Positions 1-12,700 of a stretch of DNA of 64,000 bases are shown piece by piece. This DNA is from Sabellastarte sp. h YS-2021. Taxonomy: Eukaryota; Annelida; Polychaeta; Sabellida; Sabellidae. Below the pieces are notes generated by a model. It was not told where the DNA came from. It saw only the letters and a list, made by a program, of their open reading frames with translations, and made no database searches. Position 1 is the first letter of the stretch. Every line of letters starts with the position of its first letter. The stretch lies in assembly GCA_964017235.1 (NCBI GenBank), contig OZ024929.1, positions 159,449,609-159,513,608 on the forward strand. The letters run 5' to 3'. Position numbers and translations under genes: made by a program.

Positions 1-565
1 AAAATGTTAATTGGTATATATAGAAATTCTTAGAGCTCATTTGGCTTACCACTTCTCGTGCACCAAAACTAAACTTTGTGCATGCGTACTTGTGACAATC
101 CTCAATGGAAAGCTGAACAACTGGGGGCATGTATCTTGGATTCTAATGCTAATTTCTGTCTTCTGTTAATATACCTTACAGTCTGAGTTTTGACACTGTG
201 AAAATTAGAAAGATCTTTTCACTATTTAAATGTGACCTTTTACTTGCTACTTATTCACCTATGATGAAACCTTGCGCATATGTACTTATGTCAATCCTCA
301 TGCTCCCAAGAGAAGATAGGATTACAAGGTGTAGATCCATTATTGCTCTTGGGTGTATTATTTCTGTTAAGACCTCTAATCCTGCAGTACCATAGCTGCA
401 CTTGGTCTTAATCTTCTTTGAGATGGAGAGATAACATTCACAAATTTACAAATAATAAAATACAAATAACATGGAAACCAAAGACAAAGAAAGCAATGCT
501 GTCAACTCATAAATCACTAGCCTAATCTTTTTCTTTAGAAGTTTAAAATAGAAACGTAATTTCAG
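1..565. other. Intron upstream of the first visible oxidase exon
   Basis: No exon, repeat or RNA gene is recognisable here. The stretch ends in a TTTCAG acceptor at 560-565, directly before an exon that reads in frame into the multicopper oxidase, so it is most simply the 3' part of an intron. The signal peptide and N-terminal exon(s) of the oxidase must lie left of the window. Confidence 0.6.
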
Positions 566-718
566 GTTATTGGCAACTCATACCGGATCAGTGATGCTGT
601 GATTGGTTCAAATGTTTCTGCTGATGACGTTATCACTTTGGATGGAGTTCCTAGAAATGTCATTGTAGTCAATGGACAGTTTCCAGGACCAGCCATTGAA
701 GTCATGGAGGGTGCTCAG
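566..718 (+). CDS. Oxidase exon: start of first cupredoxin domain
   Basis: This exon is 51 codons, phase 0 at both ends. It encodes VNGQFPGPAIEVMEGAQ, the conserved lead-in of laccase cupredoxin domain 1. The acceptor is TTTCAG and the donor is CAG/GTGACT. An alternative upstream start inside the exon is unlikely because the family has a leader and a Cys-rich N terminus before this point. Confidence 0.9.
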
Positions 719-3700
719 GTGACTTTTTATCTTTTTGAGAGTGTTTGAATACCTTGTCAAAACTGATACTCTGCATCCTTACACTGTATGCATTTCAAGG
801 TAATTATTCTAAAGTTATGGCAGGTAAAAATGAAATAACTGAAATCAAATATTTCACCCTTATCATGATTTTATTTATTTATATATTTTTGGCATCAGAA
901 AAAATATTTCCAAAACAAAATTGCAGTAAGCATGGCCATTTAAACTTTGCTATTTATTTTTATTTGGTTAGGTAATATTAATCTTTGTTTTCGGTGTCAT
1001 ATAAGTCAATACTGTAAATAACAGTAAAATGATGTTTCTTGCGGCAATATAGTTTGACAGTCAAATTTAACAACTATTTAAACTGATATAAGGGTAGTAA
1101 CATCTTAAAGGAAATTAAGAAAAAAGATTCTTTATACCAGATGTATTTCCTTGCTTAGGTAATGGTGACTGTACACAACAAAATGCACACTGATGGTATA
1201 ACAATACACTGGCATGGTATGCACATGGTCAACAATGGATGGATGGATGGAACTGCATATATTACACAAGTAAGTGATATTATTTATTATCCGTCTATAT
1301 TTTTCCAAAATGTGGATAGCAATCATTGTGATTAGTCTTTTAAGTAATCCCCTTTCCTCAGAATGAAAAAAACAGGAAACAAATGAAGTAGTTTTCACAT
1401 TCAACTCCCTCATCATGAAGTTTTCTACACATTCTGTCCATAGTTGTAGTCAAAAAAAAGTTTTTCTGAGAAATAATCGCCTGCCTATTTTTATTTCCAA
1501 TGTAAGGTTCTAATTGATATGTATTTTTAAATGTACAAATTTTCTGAGTTTGGACTATTTTAAATATTTAATTCCCAATCATCTGCTCCTTTTTGATACA
1601 GACCTTTTTTATATTGCTCTAAATTGACATTTGTTTTGCTTGTAAAACTGAAATCTAAATGGGGAATGGTTAAGAATTTTCTTTTCACTTCACTACACTA
1701 TGAGAACTGTGCTCCCTTTCTGTAGACTCCAAGAAAACACCTTGTATAACAATTTGATTCTCACTGGTTACACAAAGTCCATTACTTTAGTATCTGCAGT
1801 TTTCTTTTATTGTAACTACCAAACCAATTCAAGTTCCTACATATGGCATTAGTAGAAGAAAATTTATGTACTCATAAGAACAATTTTATGGCTTTTTATC
1901 TCTCCAATAACAGGTTCCACACATGTATCAATTTTTTTGCATGTTTAAAACCAAGTACCCCTAAGTGGTGGAATTTATTTATTTCAGCAACTAAATCCGC
2001 ATTTCTAGAGTTGGCCAAAATAAGCATCATTTTACCAGTGTCTACATCAGTGTGAGAAATTCGTTGCCAAGCAATGGTGGCCCCATAGGGCCACTAGGTT
2101 CTGAAGTTCAGTGGCCCCTGTTAAAACTTGATGGCCCAAAACTTTTTAAAAAAATTTTTCTGACAAATGGTCTTTTTAATTTATTAAGTGACACGTCAAA
2201 AAGATACAAAAGTGATTTATGTCAAATTTCTTTATTCAACTTCAAGCTTGAATACAAATTATACAAGATGCACTCAGAGAGAGCAAAACGCTCGACTCCA
2301 TGTGACCAGTCTCTCGAGTGATATAAAGTATTGTAAGGAAGACAATAAAATAAAACCAAACATGTAAATTAATTTTTGAAGAAATATCAAGTAGAAAGTC
2401 ATTAAAAATGCATTTAAATGGGACCTCTGAAAACTCATGATTATTTTGTATCCAAAATAAGAACTAGATTTTTCTATTTTAGCAACTTCTTCCTTTGGCC
2501 AGGTCCTACCCACAAAAATTTTTAATAAAGATCTGTTCATTAGTTCTGGAGTAATCTAAACACACACACACAAAAAAAACCCAGAGAGACAAATAAAATA
2601 GACAATTAGCACACAAGAACATAAACTGCTGGGTGAGGTAAAAAATATTGCTTACAAGTCACTGTTTAGTAAAAATCACTCATGGTAATTTTTTTTTTTT
2701 TTATGGCCTGTCAAGGAATTGAAAAAAAGAGAACATAAAACAGAAATAATAATTAATAAAAATGATGAATACACCACCCCCTCTTTATTATCTTTATGTC
2801 AATTTCAAGACAAAAATGGGAAGAAATATTTTTACTGAAAGACAACAAGTATCACACCCTAGGCTTGTGACCTCACAATAACAATTGCATTGTGACATCA
2901 TTAAGTAATGACATCACCAGAAAGCAAAATATTGATAATAATAATAATAACAAAAAAATCTCTCCTGGCTTTAATTTTCAAGCAAATTACACCAAAATTT
3001 AGAAGAATCCATCTGTACTCCATGAAATATCAACCCACCAAATTTAAGCTTGATTGGTGCTACAGTTTTTGAGTTTTAAGGGCGAAACGGTGCACAGACA
3101 GACAGACAGAAACAAACTGATCACAATAACCCTCTCCTATCCTCGAGCAATAAAAATTAAACTAAAGTCTTTTTCATGATTATCCCAATGAATTTTACAC
3201 AAGACATTTAAATTTTGCAAGTTTTATGATTACTTTAAGCTTCAAAGAAATAATGTTTTTCTTTTCATACAATTTATACAGAGTGTCTGCAGCTAAACAA
3301 GCCTTTTTTACTCGTGGATAAGTGGAACAACTATACTTGTGTGAAGGGAGGGGGGGTTAAGAGTCACATATACCTGTATTCAGTCCACTTTCCCAGCATG
3401 TTCAAGCTAGACAGTGAGTGTGTGTATGTGTGGCTGAATGTTCTTCTCCACTGGCAGTTTTGTGTGAGTGAGGGGGAGGGGGGACTTGTCAGTGTACTGG
3501 TTATAAAGCATTAGCCTTGCCACAGGCGTTTGTATGTATAATATAGACACAACTGTTTGATTGCATTATAAGTATTTTTCATAATGCTCTCATACATTTA
3601 CTTAGCCTAGCTTGCTGGGGAGAACTCCCAGACTAGAAAAGCCTCTGATACAGTGTGCATTATGGCAAAAAATATTTCACATTTGCATTATGGTAGAGAC

Positions 3701-6700
3701 AGCCTGGAAGGCCAGGCTAATAAAGCATATGTATTGATTGTTTTTCTGCAGTCTTCCCACTTGGTGTACTAACTCTTGGAGGAGTGAGAGAAACAGTGTG
3801 GAGTTTAGCTGCTTATTAAGGGTGAACTCAATCTGGAATATGCAAAACACAATGCATAATTAAGGATCCAGGGGGAAAGAAAACCAATTAAAAAAAATGA
3901 CAGCACACTGGATTGTATTACCACACGAGGCATGTTGTAGTCAATTTGGTGGCCCATTGGGGTCCATGAAAGTCAAGTTGTGGTGGCCCTAGCTTAAAAA
4001 GGGGGGGCCCCGGGCCACCGGGCCACCGCGAATTTCGCACGCTGGTCTACATTTTCATGAAATACAGTCTTCAGATACTACTTACATTCATTTCAGTTTG
4101 AGGATTATTATTTTCAAGCTTAAAAACAAAGTAGGAAGAACTAACAGAGCCTTTCCTGAAGTGTACAACCCAACCTGAAACTTGTTGCAGTTGAAATCTA
4201 CTTCTTAATTTTTGTATAGTAATATTTTAAAAGTGCTCTAATTTTACTTTCCCTGTATTAACAACTGTATATAATGCCCACATAAATAAACAATTTGGAA
4301 AATGCAGCCTGTAAAAATATAAAAATATTTTTTTTTCTTTCAATACCAAAAAATGTAGATGATATCAATGAGGTTGCCTGTAATTACGTCATTTTTATTG
4401 AAAGGTTTAGTTCATTCGAAAGCTTTGTATGTCATCAACTTTCTTCATGGATTTTCATGTATTGTGTAAAAGTGGGAGGTTGTAAATGTCATGTGATATG
4501 TAGATAGTTGAACAACTGAAACAAAATACATGTGTTATTTAGTTAAAAGTCTTTATTGTAACATATGATAAGGTATTGCGAAGAAAATTTTTTGTAAATA
4601 TGTTATTTATGTAAAAATTGTATCATTTCTGAGCAAACTTTGACACTTTCCTAAAAATTCTGAATATATAGCTTTAATGATCAGGTACATCAACTGTTTA
4701 AAGATCCTTTTTTCTGATTCAGCAAGTAACACAACGTCATCTGCATAAAGGATAAACATGCCTCAGCATTATTCAGTGTAATACCAAAGCCAAATACTAT
4801 TGGTTTTCTATGAGATTTACACTTTGATTCTCTTTCAATGTTTTCAAGAAATATTCTTATGTTGATCTTTTATGCTGCTTATCAGGATAAGCCCTACACA
4901 ATGTGCTTAAACGATTTAACTGAATGATTCCATGAACTTTTAACTGCATTTGCTGTTTCAGTGCCCTATTCAGCCTCACCAGAGTTTCACTTACCAGTTT
5001 ATTGCTAGCCCAGCAGGCACACACTGGTACCATGCCCATTTCTCCAACCAAAGACTGGATGGTCTGTATGGTGCACTGATAGTACACAAAAAGATGCCAG
5101 AGTTACCTTATCATGTGATGCTGGTACATGACTGGACCCATGCTGATGGTGAAACACTGCAGGTTTGTTAAAACACACCTTTAGGAAGCAAAATGTGGAT
5201 AAAATTTTGAAGTAACTTTTGATTTGTCCATCATACAGTTATGTTAGAGGGCAATCTTTACACACTTTTTCCACATTAGACAGAATAACTTGATCTTCAA
5301 GCTTTCTTATCAAAATAAATATGTCTGACACTTTTATTGATGACTGGAGATAAATAATTTTTCAATCCAGTAAGTACTGAATGTATTACATTTATATGGT
5401 ATATATGTTGTGTACAAGTTGAGATTTTGTACAAGTTGCAAATCTGTACAAGAAATCTGTACAAGTTACAACTTGTACAAGCTGTTTGTACAAGTTGCAA
5501 CTTGTACAGGTTGACTTGTACAAGTTGAAACATCTACAAATTTGGGACCCGTACAAGTTGCAACTTGTACAAGCTGCATATTTTATCAGCTAAACAATGT
5601 ATTTTAATGAATTTATACTTCAAAATTAGTAACATAGTATCAGAGATGCCCGTAACCCACAATCTGGCTAAATAGTTTTCAACACAATTAGACAGAAGTA
5701 GTGAAACGGTAAAAAGATCAGGATACTTTCAGAGCAGTGTCAGCTATATAAAGGTCCAAATAATGTTTAAGTGGAGAAAACATCTTCTAAGAGAACGAAA
5801 ATGTATGTAAAGATAAATAAACTAAATATTATGAAGCTGTAAAATTTATTAACTAGAAAATAGCTGTCAATGGAAATAACACAATTATGTAAAAGTACAT
5901 GTAATAATCAGTTGCAGCACTCCATGTAGCTTTGTCATAAGAGAAACATGTCTCAAATATGGGAGGTGAACACACTTTGGCAGACCCAAAGTTAAATGTC
6001 ACACAATGATGCAGACTTACATCCCCTAACTGATGTCCCCACCAAGTGTAAACCTTCTACACCTTATGGATTCCGAGAAATAGCCTGGATAAGATTTAAA
6101 ACATATTGACAGTATGACAAGGTCAAAGGTCAAATCAAGATCACACCATGATGGTGCACACCTAGAGCCCCTAAGCAATGTCCCTACCAGATAACTTTCT
6201 ACACTTTACTGCTTCAGAGATATTACCCAGACAAAATTTCAAAAGTTCAATGTCACTACAGCAAGATCAAAGGAAAATCAAGGTCGGAAATGGTGCTGTA
6301 CATCTACAACCCCCAACCAATGTCCCTATCAAGTGTCAACTTCCTAGGCCTTGTGGTTTCCGAGATATAGCCCAGAAAAGATACTATGGGTCAAGGTCAC
6401 TACAGCAAGGTCAAAGGAAAATCACGGTCACACCATGATGTTGAACACCTACAACCCCTAACCAATGTCCCTACCAAGTATCAACATCCTATGCCTTACG
6501 GTTTCTGAGGTATAGCCCAATCAAGATTTTCAAACTCAAGGTCACTACAGCAAGGCCAAAGGTCAAATCAAGGTCGAACCATGATGATGCACTCCTACAC
6601 CCCTTAACCAATGGTCTACCAAGTATCAACTTACAACACTTTATGGTACATTCTTACAGCCCGGACATATACTTTTTCCCGCCTCCCGCCCATCCAGACA

Positions 6701-9700
6701 CCATGGGTGAAAACAATACCCGATAGCCCTTAAGGGATGAGGGGTAAAAATTAACATGTCTGATTTTCATGAATGTACGGAGCCCTGGAAGGGACATAGA
6801 ACTGTTTTCCTTGCATTTTTTTATCTCGTTACCACAAGATAGTAAGTCATTCCCACAAGATAGGAAGTCGTTCCCACAAGTTAGTAAGTCGTTCCCACAA
6901 GATAGAAAGTCGTTCCCACAAGTTAGCAAGTCGTTCCCACAAGATCCTAAGTCGTTCCCACATCTTAGTAAGTCGTTACCACAAGATAGAAAATCATTCC
7001 CACAAGTTAGCAAGTCGTTCCCACAAGTTAGCAAGTCATTACCACAAGTTAGCAAAGTCGTTCCCACAAGATACTAACTCATTGCCACAAGTTAGCAAAG
7101 TTGTTACCACAAGATACTAACTTATTCCTACAAGTTAGCAAAGTCGTTCCCACAAGATACTAACTCATTCCCACAAGTTAGCAAAGTTGTTACCACAAGA
7201 TACTAACTCGTTTCCACAAGGTAGCAAAGTTGTTACCACAAGATACTAACTCGTTCCCACAAGTTAGCAAAGTCATTACCACAAGATACTAACTCATTCC
7301 CACAACTTAGCAAAGTCGTTACCACAAAATACTAAGTCGTTCCCACAAGATAACAAGTCGTTCCCACAAGATAGCAAGTCATTCCCACAAGTTTTACTAA
7401 GTCATGCTTTGATGCCAATGTACAGGCAATTTCTTTGTCTATGATACCTAATCTACTAGCATGCCATTCAAGTTTACATATCCCTGTAGGCCTGGTTATC
7501 ATTTTATCAGTTTTAATGGTTATTCTTCTAAGTTACCTAATTAGTGACCTTCAGAGGTCATCTACTTATTGTTACAGGTATACTGCAATATTGTCTTTTA
7601 GAGATTTAATACTAATTGCGTTAGAGTTTCTATATGGGGCACTTAAGGGGGAACCAAGGTAATGGGTATAAAGAAGGGGTTGAGAATGATAAGACTATGC
7701 AATTTACTGTATGAAAAGTCTATGCAATTTGCAGCACAGCAAACATGAGTTTTGCTGCATCCAGGTACATAGCTTGTATGAGAATCCAGTGGAGATACTG
7801 CAAGGTATGCTGTGCCAATAAGCACCCAGTCCAATGTAACATACTGAAATATCTTAGGACCAAGGAAAGTGCCATAAAACAGGCATTTTGCTTTCTTGCT
7901 ATCTTGTGGGAACGACTTGGTAACTTGTGGTAACGACTTTGCTAACTTGTGGGAACAAGTTAGTATCTTGTGGTAATGACTTTCTATCGTGTGAGAACGA
8001 CTTTCTAACTTGTGGGAACGACTTGCAAGTTGTGGGAACGACTTTCTAACTTATGGGAACGACTTTCTAACTTGTGGGAACGACTTTGAAACTTGTGGGA
8101 ATGACTTTGCAAACTTGTGGGAACGACTTTGAAACTTGTGGGAACGACTTTGAAAACTTGTGGGAACAACTTTGAAACTTGTGGGAACGACTTTGCAAAC
8201 TTGTGAGAACGACTTTGCAATCTTGTGGGAACAACTTTGAAACTTGTGGGAACAGCTTTCTAACTTGTGGGAACAACTTTGCAATCTTGTGGGAACGACT
8301 TTCTAACTTGTGGGAACAACTTTGCAATCTTGTGACAACGACTTGCTAACTTGTGGGAACGACTTTGCAATCTTGTGGGAACGACTTTGCAATCTTGTGG
8401 GAACAACTTTGAAACTTGTGGAAACGGCTTGCTAAATGGTGGGAACGACTTTGCAATCTTGTGGGAACAACTTGCTAACTTGTGGGAACAACTTTGAAAC
8501 TTGTGGGAACGACTTGCTAACTTGTGGGAATGAGTTGTCAACTTGTGGTAATGAGTTGTTAACTTGTGGCCACAATTTCATATCTTGTGGGAACGAGATT
8601 AAAAAAATGCAAGGAAAACAGTTCTATGTCCCTTCCAGGGCTCCGTATGAATGTCAAATTTACTGTAAATTATGCTTGCTGAACTTAGCATTTAAAACAA
8701 AAGCTTCATTTCATAATTTCTTTGCATGATGAACAATGAAAATAACTTGACTTTTTAGTGATAATCATACCAACTACCCAGTAAACATTTTTTTGGTTTA
8801 GCAAATGTTTTGAAGGAAACGTTTTTTGAAGGTTAAAAAATGATGGGTACAAAAACCATTTATAATAGAATGTTTTTAAAATGATTTATGTATACTGTTT
8901 ATTAAAGTTTAATGATAAATATTAGAAAAACGAATGAACATATTATTGTCTTAATAATAATGGGGTTAGAGGTGAAATTCAACATCTTTCTAAGGTTGCT
9001 CACTAATGGAAATATCATTTTATGTCTAAACTTGTATAATAGTGGCTTAGAAATTGTGGCCCCATTCAATTTTTACTTTTAGGAATTGCATGTGGGTCCA
9101 TTTTTGACAAAGTCCTCTAAAATCCCCTATTATTGCTCACCGCCATCTTTGTTTGGACATGTTTGAAGGTGAAGGTTTAATAAGCATTCTGAAAGTATGG
9201 GTTTAAAAACGTTTTTGACAGAATATTTTTAAAACATTTGATCAACAATGTTGTTTAAACATTTTATGTTTACTGTTTATCAAACATTTAATGATGAATG
9301 TTTGAAAAACCTTTCCAGCATAACCTTTATTTCTTCAGGTATTTTGTAAATGTTTAAAAAACGTTTCCAGTCAAACCTGGCTTCTTGAGTTATTTTATAA
9401 ACGTTTAATAAATGTTTTCAGTAAAAACTTTTCTATTGAGAATGTTTATAAAATGTTTTTTAAACATTACATCATAAACGTTTATTTGGAAATGTTTAGA
9501 GAACCATAAGATAGGGTTTAAATAGGTTCTAAAATCGTTTTGTAAACGTTCGAACCATTTTAAAACGTTTCTAATGTTTACTGGGTAAATATATGAAAAA
9601 GTTTTTTTGTTTTTTGCTGTTTTTTACTGGGGAAATATATGAAAAAGTTTTTAGTTTTTGTATTTTTAGTGTTATTGGCAAAATATTTAAAGGTTTTTCT

Positions 9701-12700
9701 GTAAATTTATTGTTAAATTTTTTATGGAAATAGTATATATCTGTTACACATTAAATTTTATACACATAAAATCAGATACATTTTTAATAAAATTGTTAAT
9801 TTAACCAAAATTCTTTTAAATCCAACTTATGCAACAGTATTGTACAAACTGGGTTTATTTGATAGTGAAATTCTGTACAAGTTACAACTTGTACAGCAAA
9901 TCTTGTAGGTTTGCAACTTATACAAACCACTTGTACAAGTTGCAACTTGTACAAGGTTTTTCTGTAAATTTATTGTTCATTTTTTATGGAAATAGCATAT
10001 ATCTGTTACACTCTCACATTAAATTTTATGCACATAAAATCAGATACATTTTCAATAAAATTGTTAATTTAACCAAAATTCTTTTAAATCCAACTTATGC
10101 AACAGTATTGTACAAACTGGGTTTATTTGATAGTGAAATTCTGTACAAGTTACAACTTGTACAGCAAATCTTGTAGGTTTGCAACTTATACAAACCACTC
10201 GTACAAGTTGCAACTTGTACAAAATCTCAACTTGTACATAACATATATATAGATGTACCTAGACAGCGATAAGATTCCATATTATGGTGGCCTTTAACTC
10301 TGAACCTAATGCCCCCGTTCCACCGAGCGATTAAGGCCCACGATTAAGGAAATTTGCAAGTTGTGAGTGAATCTTGGGTAAGTCGCAGACCGTCTCTTGT
10401 AGTCGTTACCTGTCGTGAGCAATATCAAACATGTTTGATATTATTCGCAACTGGTGACGACTGCCTTAATCTTGAACCTTAATCTTGTTGAATCTGCGAC
10501 TGCCTCAGGCTGTCCCAGATGGCCTCAGACAGACTTTTGGTCAGTCTGCGACAGTCTTATGCATTCTTGAACTGCCAGTCTCCGACCAAGGAAATACTGT
10601 CCCAGGCAGTCTGCGACTAGTGACCGACTAACTCATGTATATTTTTCCCATGCTTTCTTATCCGTGACCCTAATTCGCAGACTGTCGGCGAACATCAAAG
10701 ATTGTCTGAGGATGCCTGGGAAAGCCGGCTAACAGTCACCGACAATTCTCATGCTCACACAAGATTCCTGCACGTGCAAACATCAAGACAGTCGCCAACT
10801 GTCCCAGGCCAACGCAGACAAAGAGAAGATAGCCTGGGAACGTTGGGGATTGTCTGGGGCGGCCTGAGATCAAAGGCAAGATTGCGTGACAGAATGTGTG
10901 GCGGGTTTGTCTGCGCATGTTGGATGCGCACTAGTTTTTCTCGTGGTCCGCGACTATATAAGGAGACCCCAAGCTTGCTTTCACTTTAACTGGTACTGGC
11001 TGGCTACTGAGAACGTCGATTGTGTCACAGGGATTTTACTTAGGGGATTTCAGTTTTTATTTTGATATATAAGTTGAGCTTAGGGCAAGTTTCACAGATA
11101 GACACATTTTACATTTTTTTTATTTTACGAGATGTATAAGAGGAAAAGGAAGAGCAAGCAACAGGAGGAGAGGAGAGAAGAGGCTACAGGGGAGAAACCC
11201 ACTGGTACTGTTGCACAGCCTACACCACTCCAAGCTCCACCTAGTGATGAGATACTGCCTACTACTGAGGCAGCCGTTGATGATGAAGAGGAGGAGCAAG
11301 TCCCACAGAATGCACCACTACCTGTTATTTCGAAGAGATGTAGGCTAGTGACAGCCTTCACAGATAAGGAGGAGGATGCCATCATTGAATTTTTGCAGAA
11401 CCACCCAGAAATTTACAACAAGGATCACGAGAGATATGCAGACAAATATCACAAGGAAGCTCTATGGGTAGAGATTGCAACAGAACTGAAGCTAGATGCG
11501 AATGATGTGAAACGGTGGTACACATCCAAGAGGACAACTTTTGGCAAGGTGTCGAGGAACAAGTCTGGTCAGGCTCCAGCCAATTTCACACCAAGACAGA
11601 AGTGGGTTTATGACCGCATGTCCTTTATGCGTGGCCACATCCGCAGGAAAGGGGAAAACATAACAGCAGGGCTAGAAGCCAGTAGTTCCAGGGTGCACAA
11701 CGACAGTACTCGCTCCAGTACGGATGTTGAATCACTAGACGCAAGTGGCAGATCACCTGTTAACTTGGGGCCATTATCTACAGACCACAAGTTATTGGAA
11801 CATTTTGATACCATGAAGACTATGGTGTCCAAGTTTGTTGAGAAGCCAGCGGATGAAAGAACACTTTTTTTGGACTTTGTGGCATCTGAAGCGAGCAAGT
11901 TGAGTGAAGAGCAGTACCACACTTTGAAGGGGCAGGTCTTCAACGCACTGCAGAACGTCACTGCCAGCAATTTGAAACCCGCAACTCCAAGTAAAGCTCC
12001 AGCCCTAGCTCTACCACCGACTCCAAGGCAAGCAGCACCACTGCCAAGAAGAACAGCTACCGTAACTTCAGATACACAGGCAATGGGGATTTTACCACCA
12101 CAGGGACCCACGAGACAAGCTGCAGCTTCAGCTTCCAGCAGCAACTTGCTGTATTACACACTGTCACAAGTGGGATTTGGACAGGACGAGAGCAGTCGTC
12201 ACAACCTGTCTGGATTTTTAAGTTTATCGGACATCACAGGAGTTACAGATGTCAACAGTCCACAAGTCTTCATTGCATCACCAGCAACACCTTCAACTTC
12301 CCAGCAACCTCTGCAACAGCAACAGCCGCCTCAGTAGCCAGCCGTATCCCAGCCTGCTTTCGGCCCTTTTAAGGGCCCCCAAATCTTCCAAGAACTTTTA
12401 TTAAGCTGTGTTGCTATACTCATCCCTCCCCAAACACATACAAAGCCCAGTACAAATACTTACAAAGACATAAAAAATAAAAGTCCAACACTCACACTGA
12501 CCCCTCAAAACACAGAAATAACAGTACATATTTTCAACAAAGGCCACATACATAACTTTAAATAATTTCCCCTATCCAATATGGCCATAGAAATGCTAGT
12601 TTAATTGCCCCTAGATAAATAAAAAGTTAAAGTTTCAAAGAGAAAGAAATCTTTAAAGCTTTAACATTAAAAAGAAATAATATCAAAAAGGGGCCCATGG

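Larger units (their letters stand above)
6777..8646. mobile_element. Foldback-like element, 1870 bp, arms made of inverted minisatellites
   Basis: The two ends are near-perfect inverted repeats of about 70 bp: ACGGAGCCCTGGAAGGGACA at the left (6777) and its complement ending at 8646. They are flanked by an identical 8-bp duplication, ATGAATGT, at 6769-6776 and 8647-8654. Inside each terminus is an array of about 21-bp units (CGTTCCCACAAGTTAGCAAG and variants), forward in the left arm and reverse in the right arm, around a unique core of about 500 bp. No transposase is visible. Drosophila FB elements share this arrangement of inverted arms made of direct repeats. Translations such as SFPQVSK or CGNDLLT repeats are artefacts of the array. 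Confidence 0.85.

Noticed and set aside
745-975. 76-codon frame after the first oxidase exon
   Set aside because: AT-rich intron frame with hydrophobic bias; the donor at 719 and acceptor at 1158 explain the region.
3590-3725. Small TIR element with TTAGCCT...AGGCTAA ends inside the hAT element
   Set aside because: The inverted match is short and imperfect and no target duplication was found; chance is possible.
6654-8541. Several long open frames with repeated SFPQVSK, CGNDLLT or SRSHKF peptides on both strands
   Set aside because: They are translations of the 21-bp minisatellite arms of the foldback-like element; every frame and strand shows them and unit composition explains them.
6820-8600. 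CRISPR-like array
   Set aside because: Direct repeats are contiguous with no unique spacers, orientation flips between arms, and the window is a eukaryotic nuclear genome.
10702-10989. 95-codon frame upstream of the MADF-like gene
   Set aside because: It overlaps the repetitive subterminal region and the TATA box of the real ORF and resembles no protein.
11608-12144. 178-codon minus-strand frame
   Set aside because: Antisense shadow of the MADF-like ORF, low-complexity Leu/Ala/Val composition.
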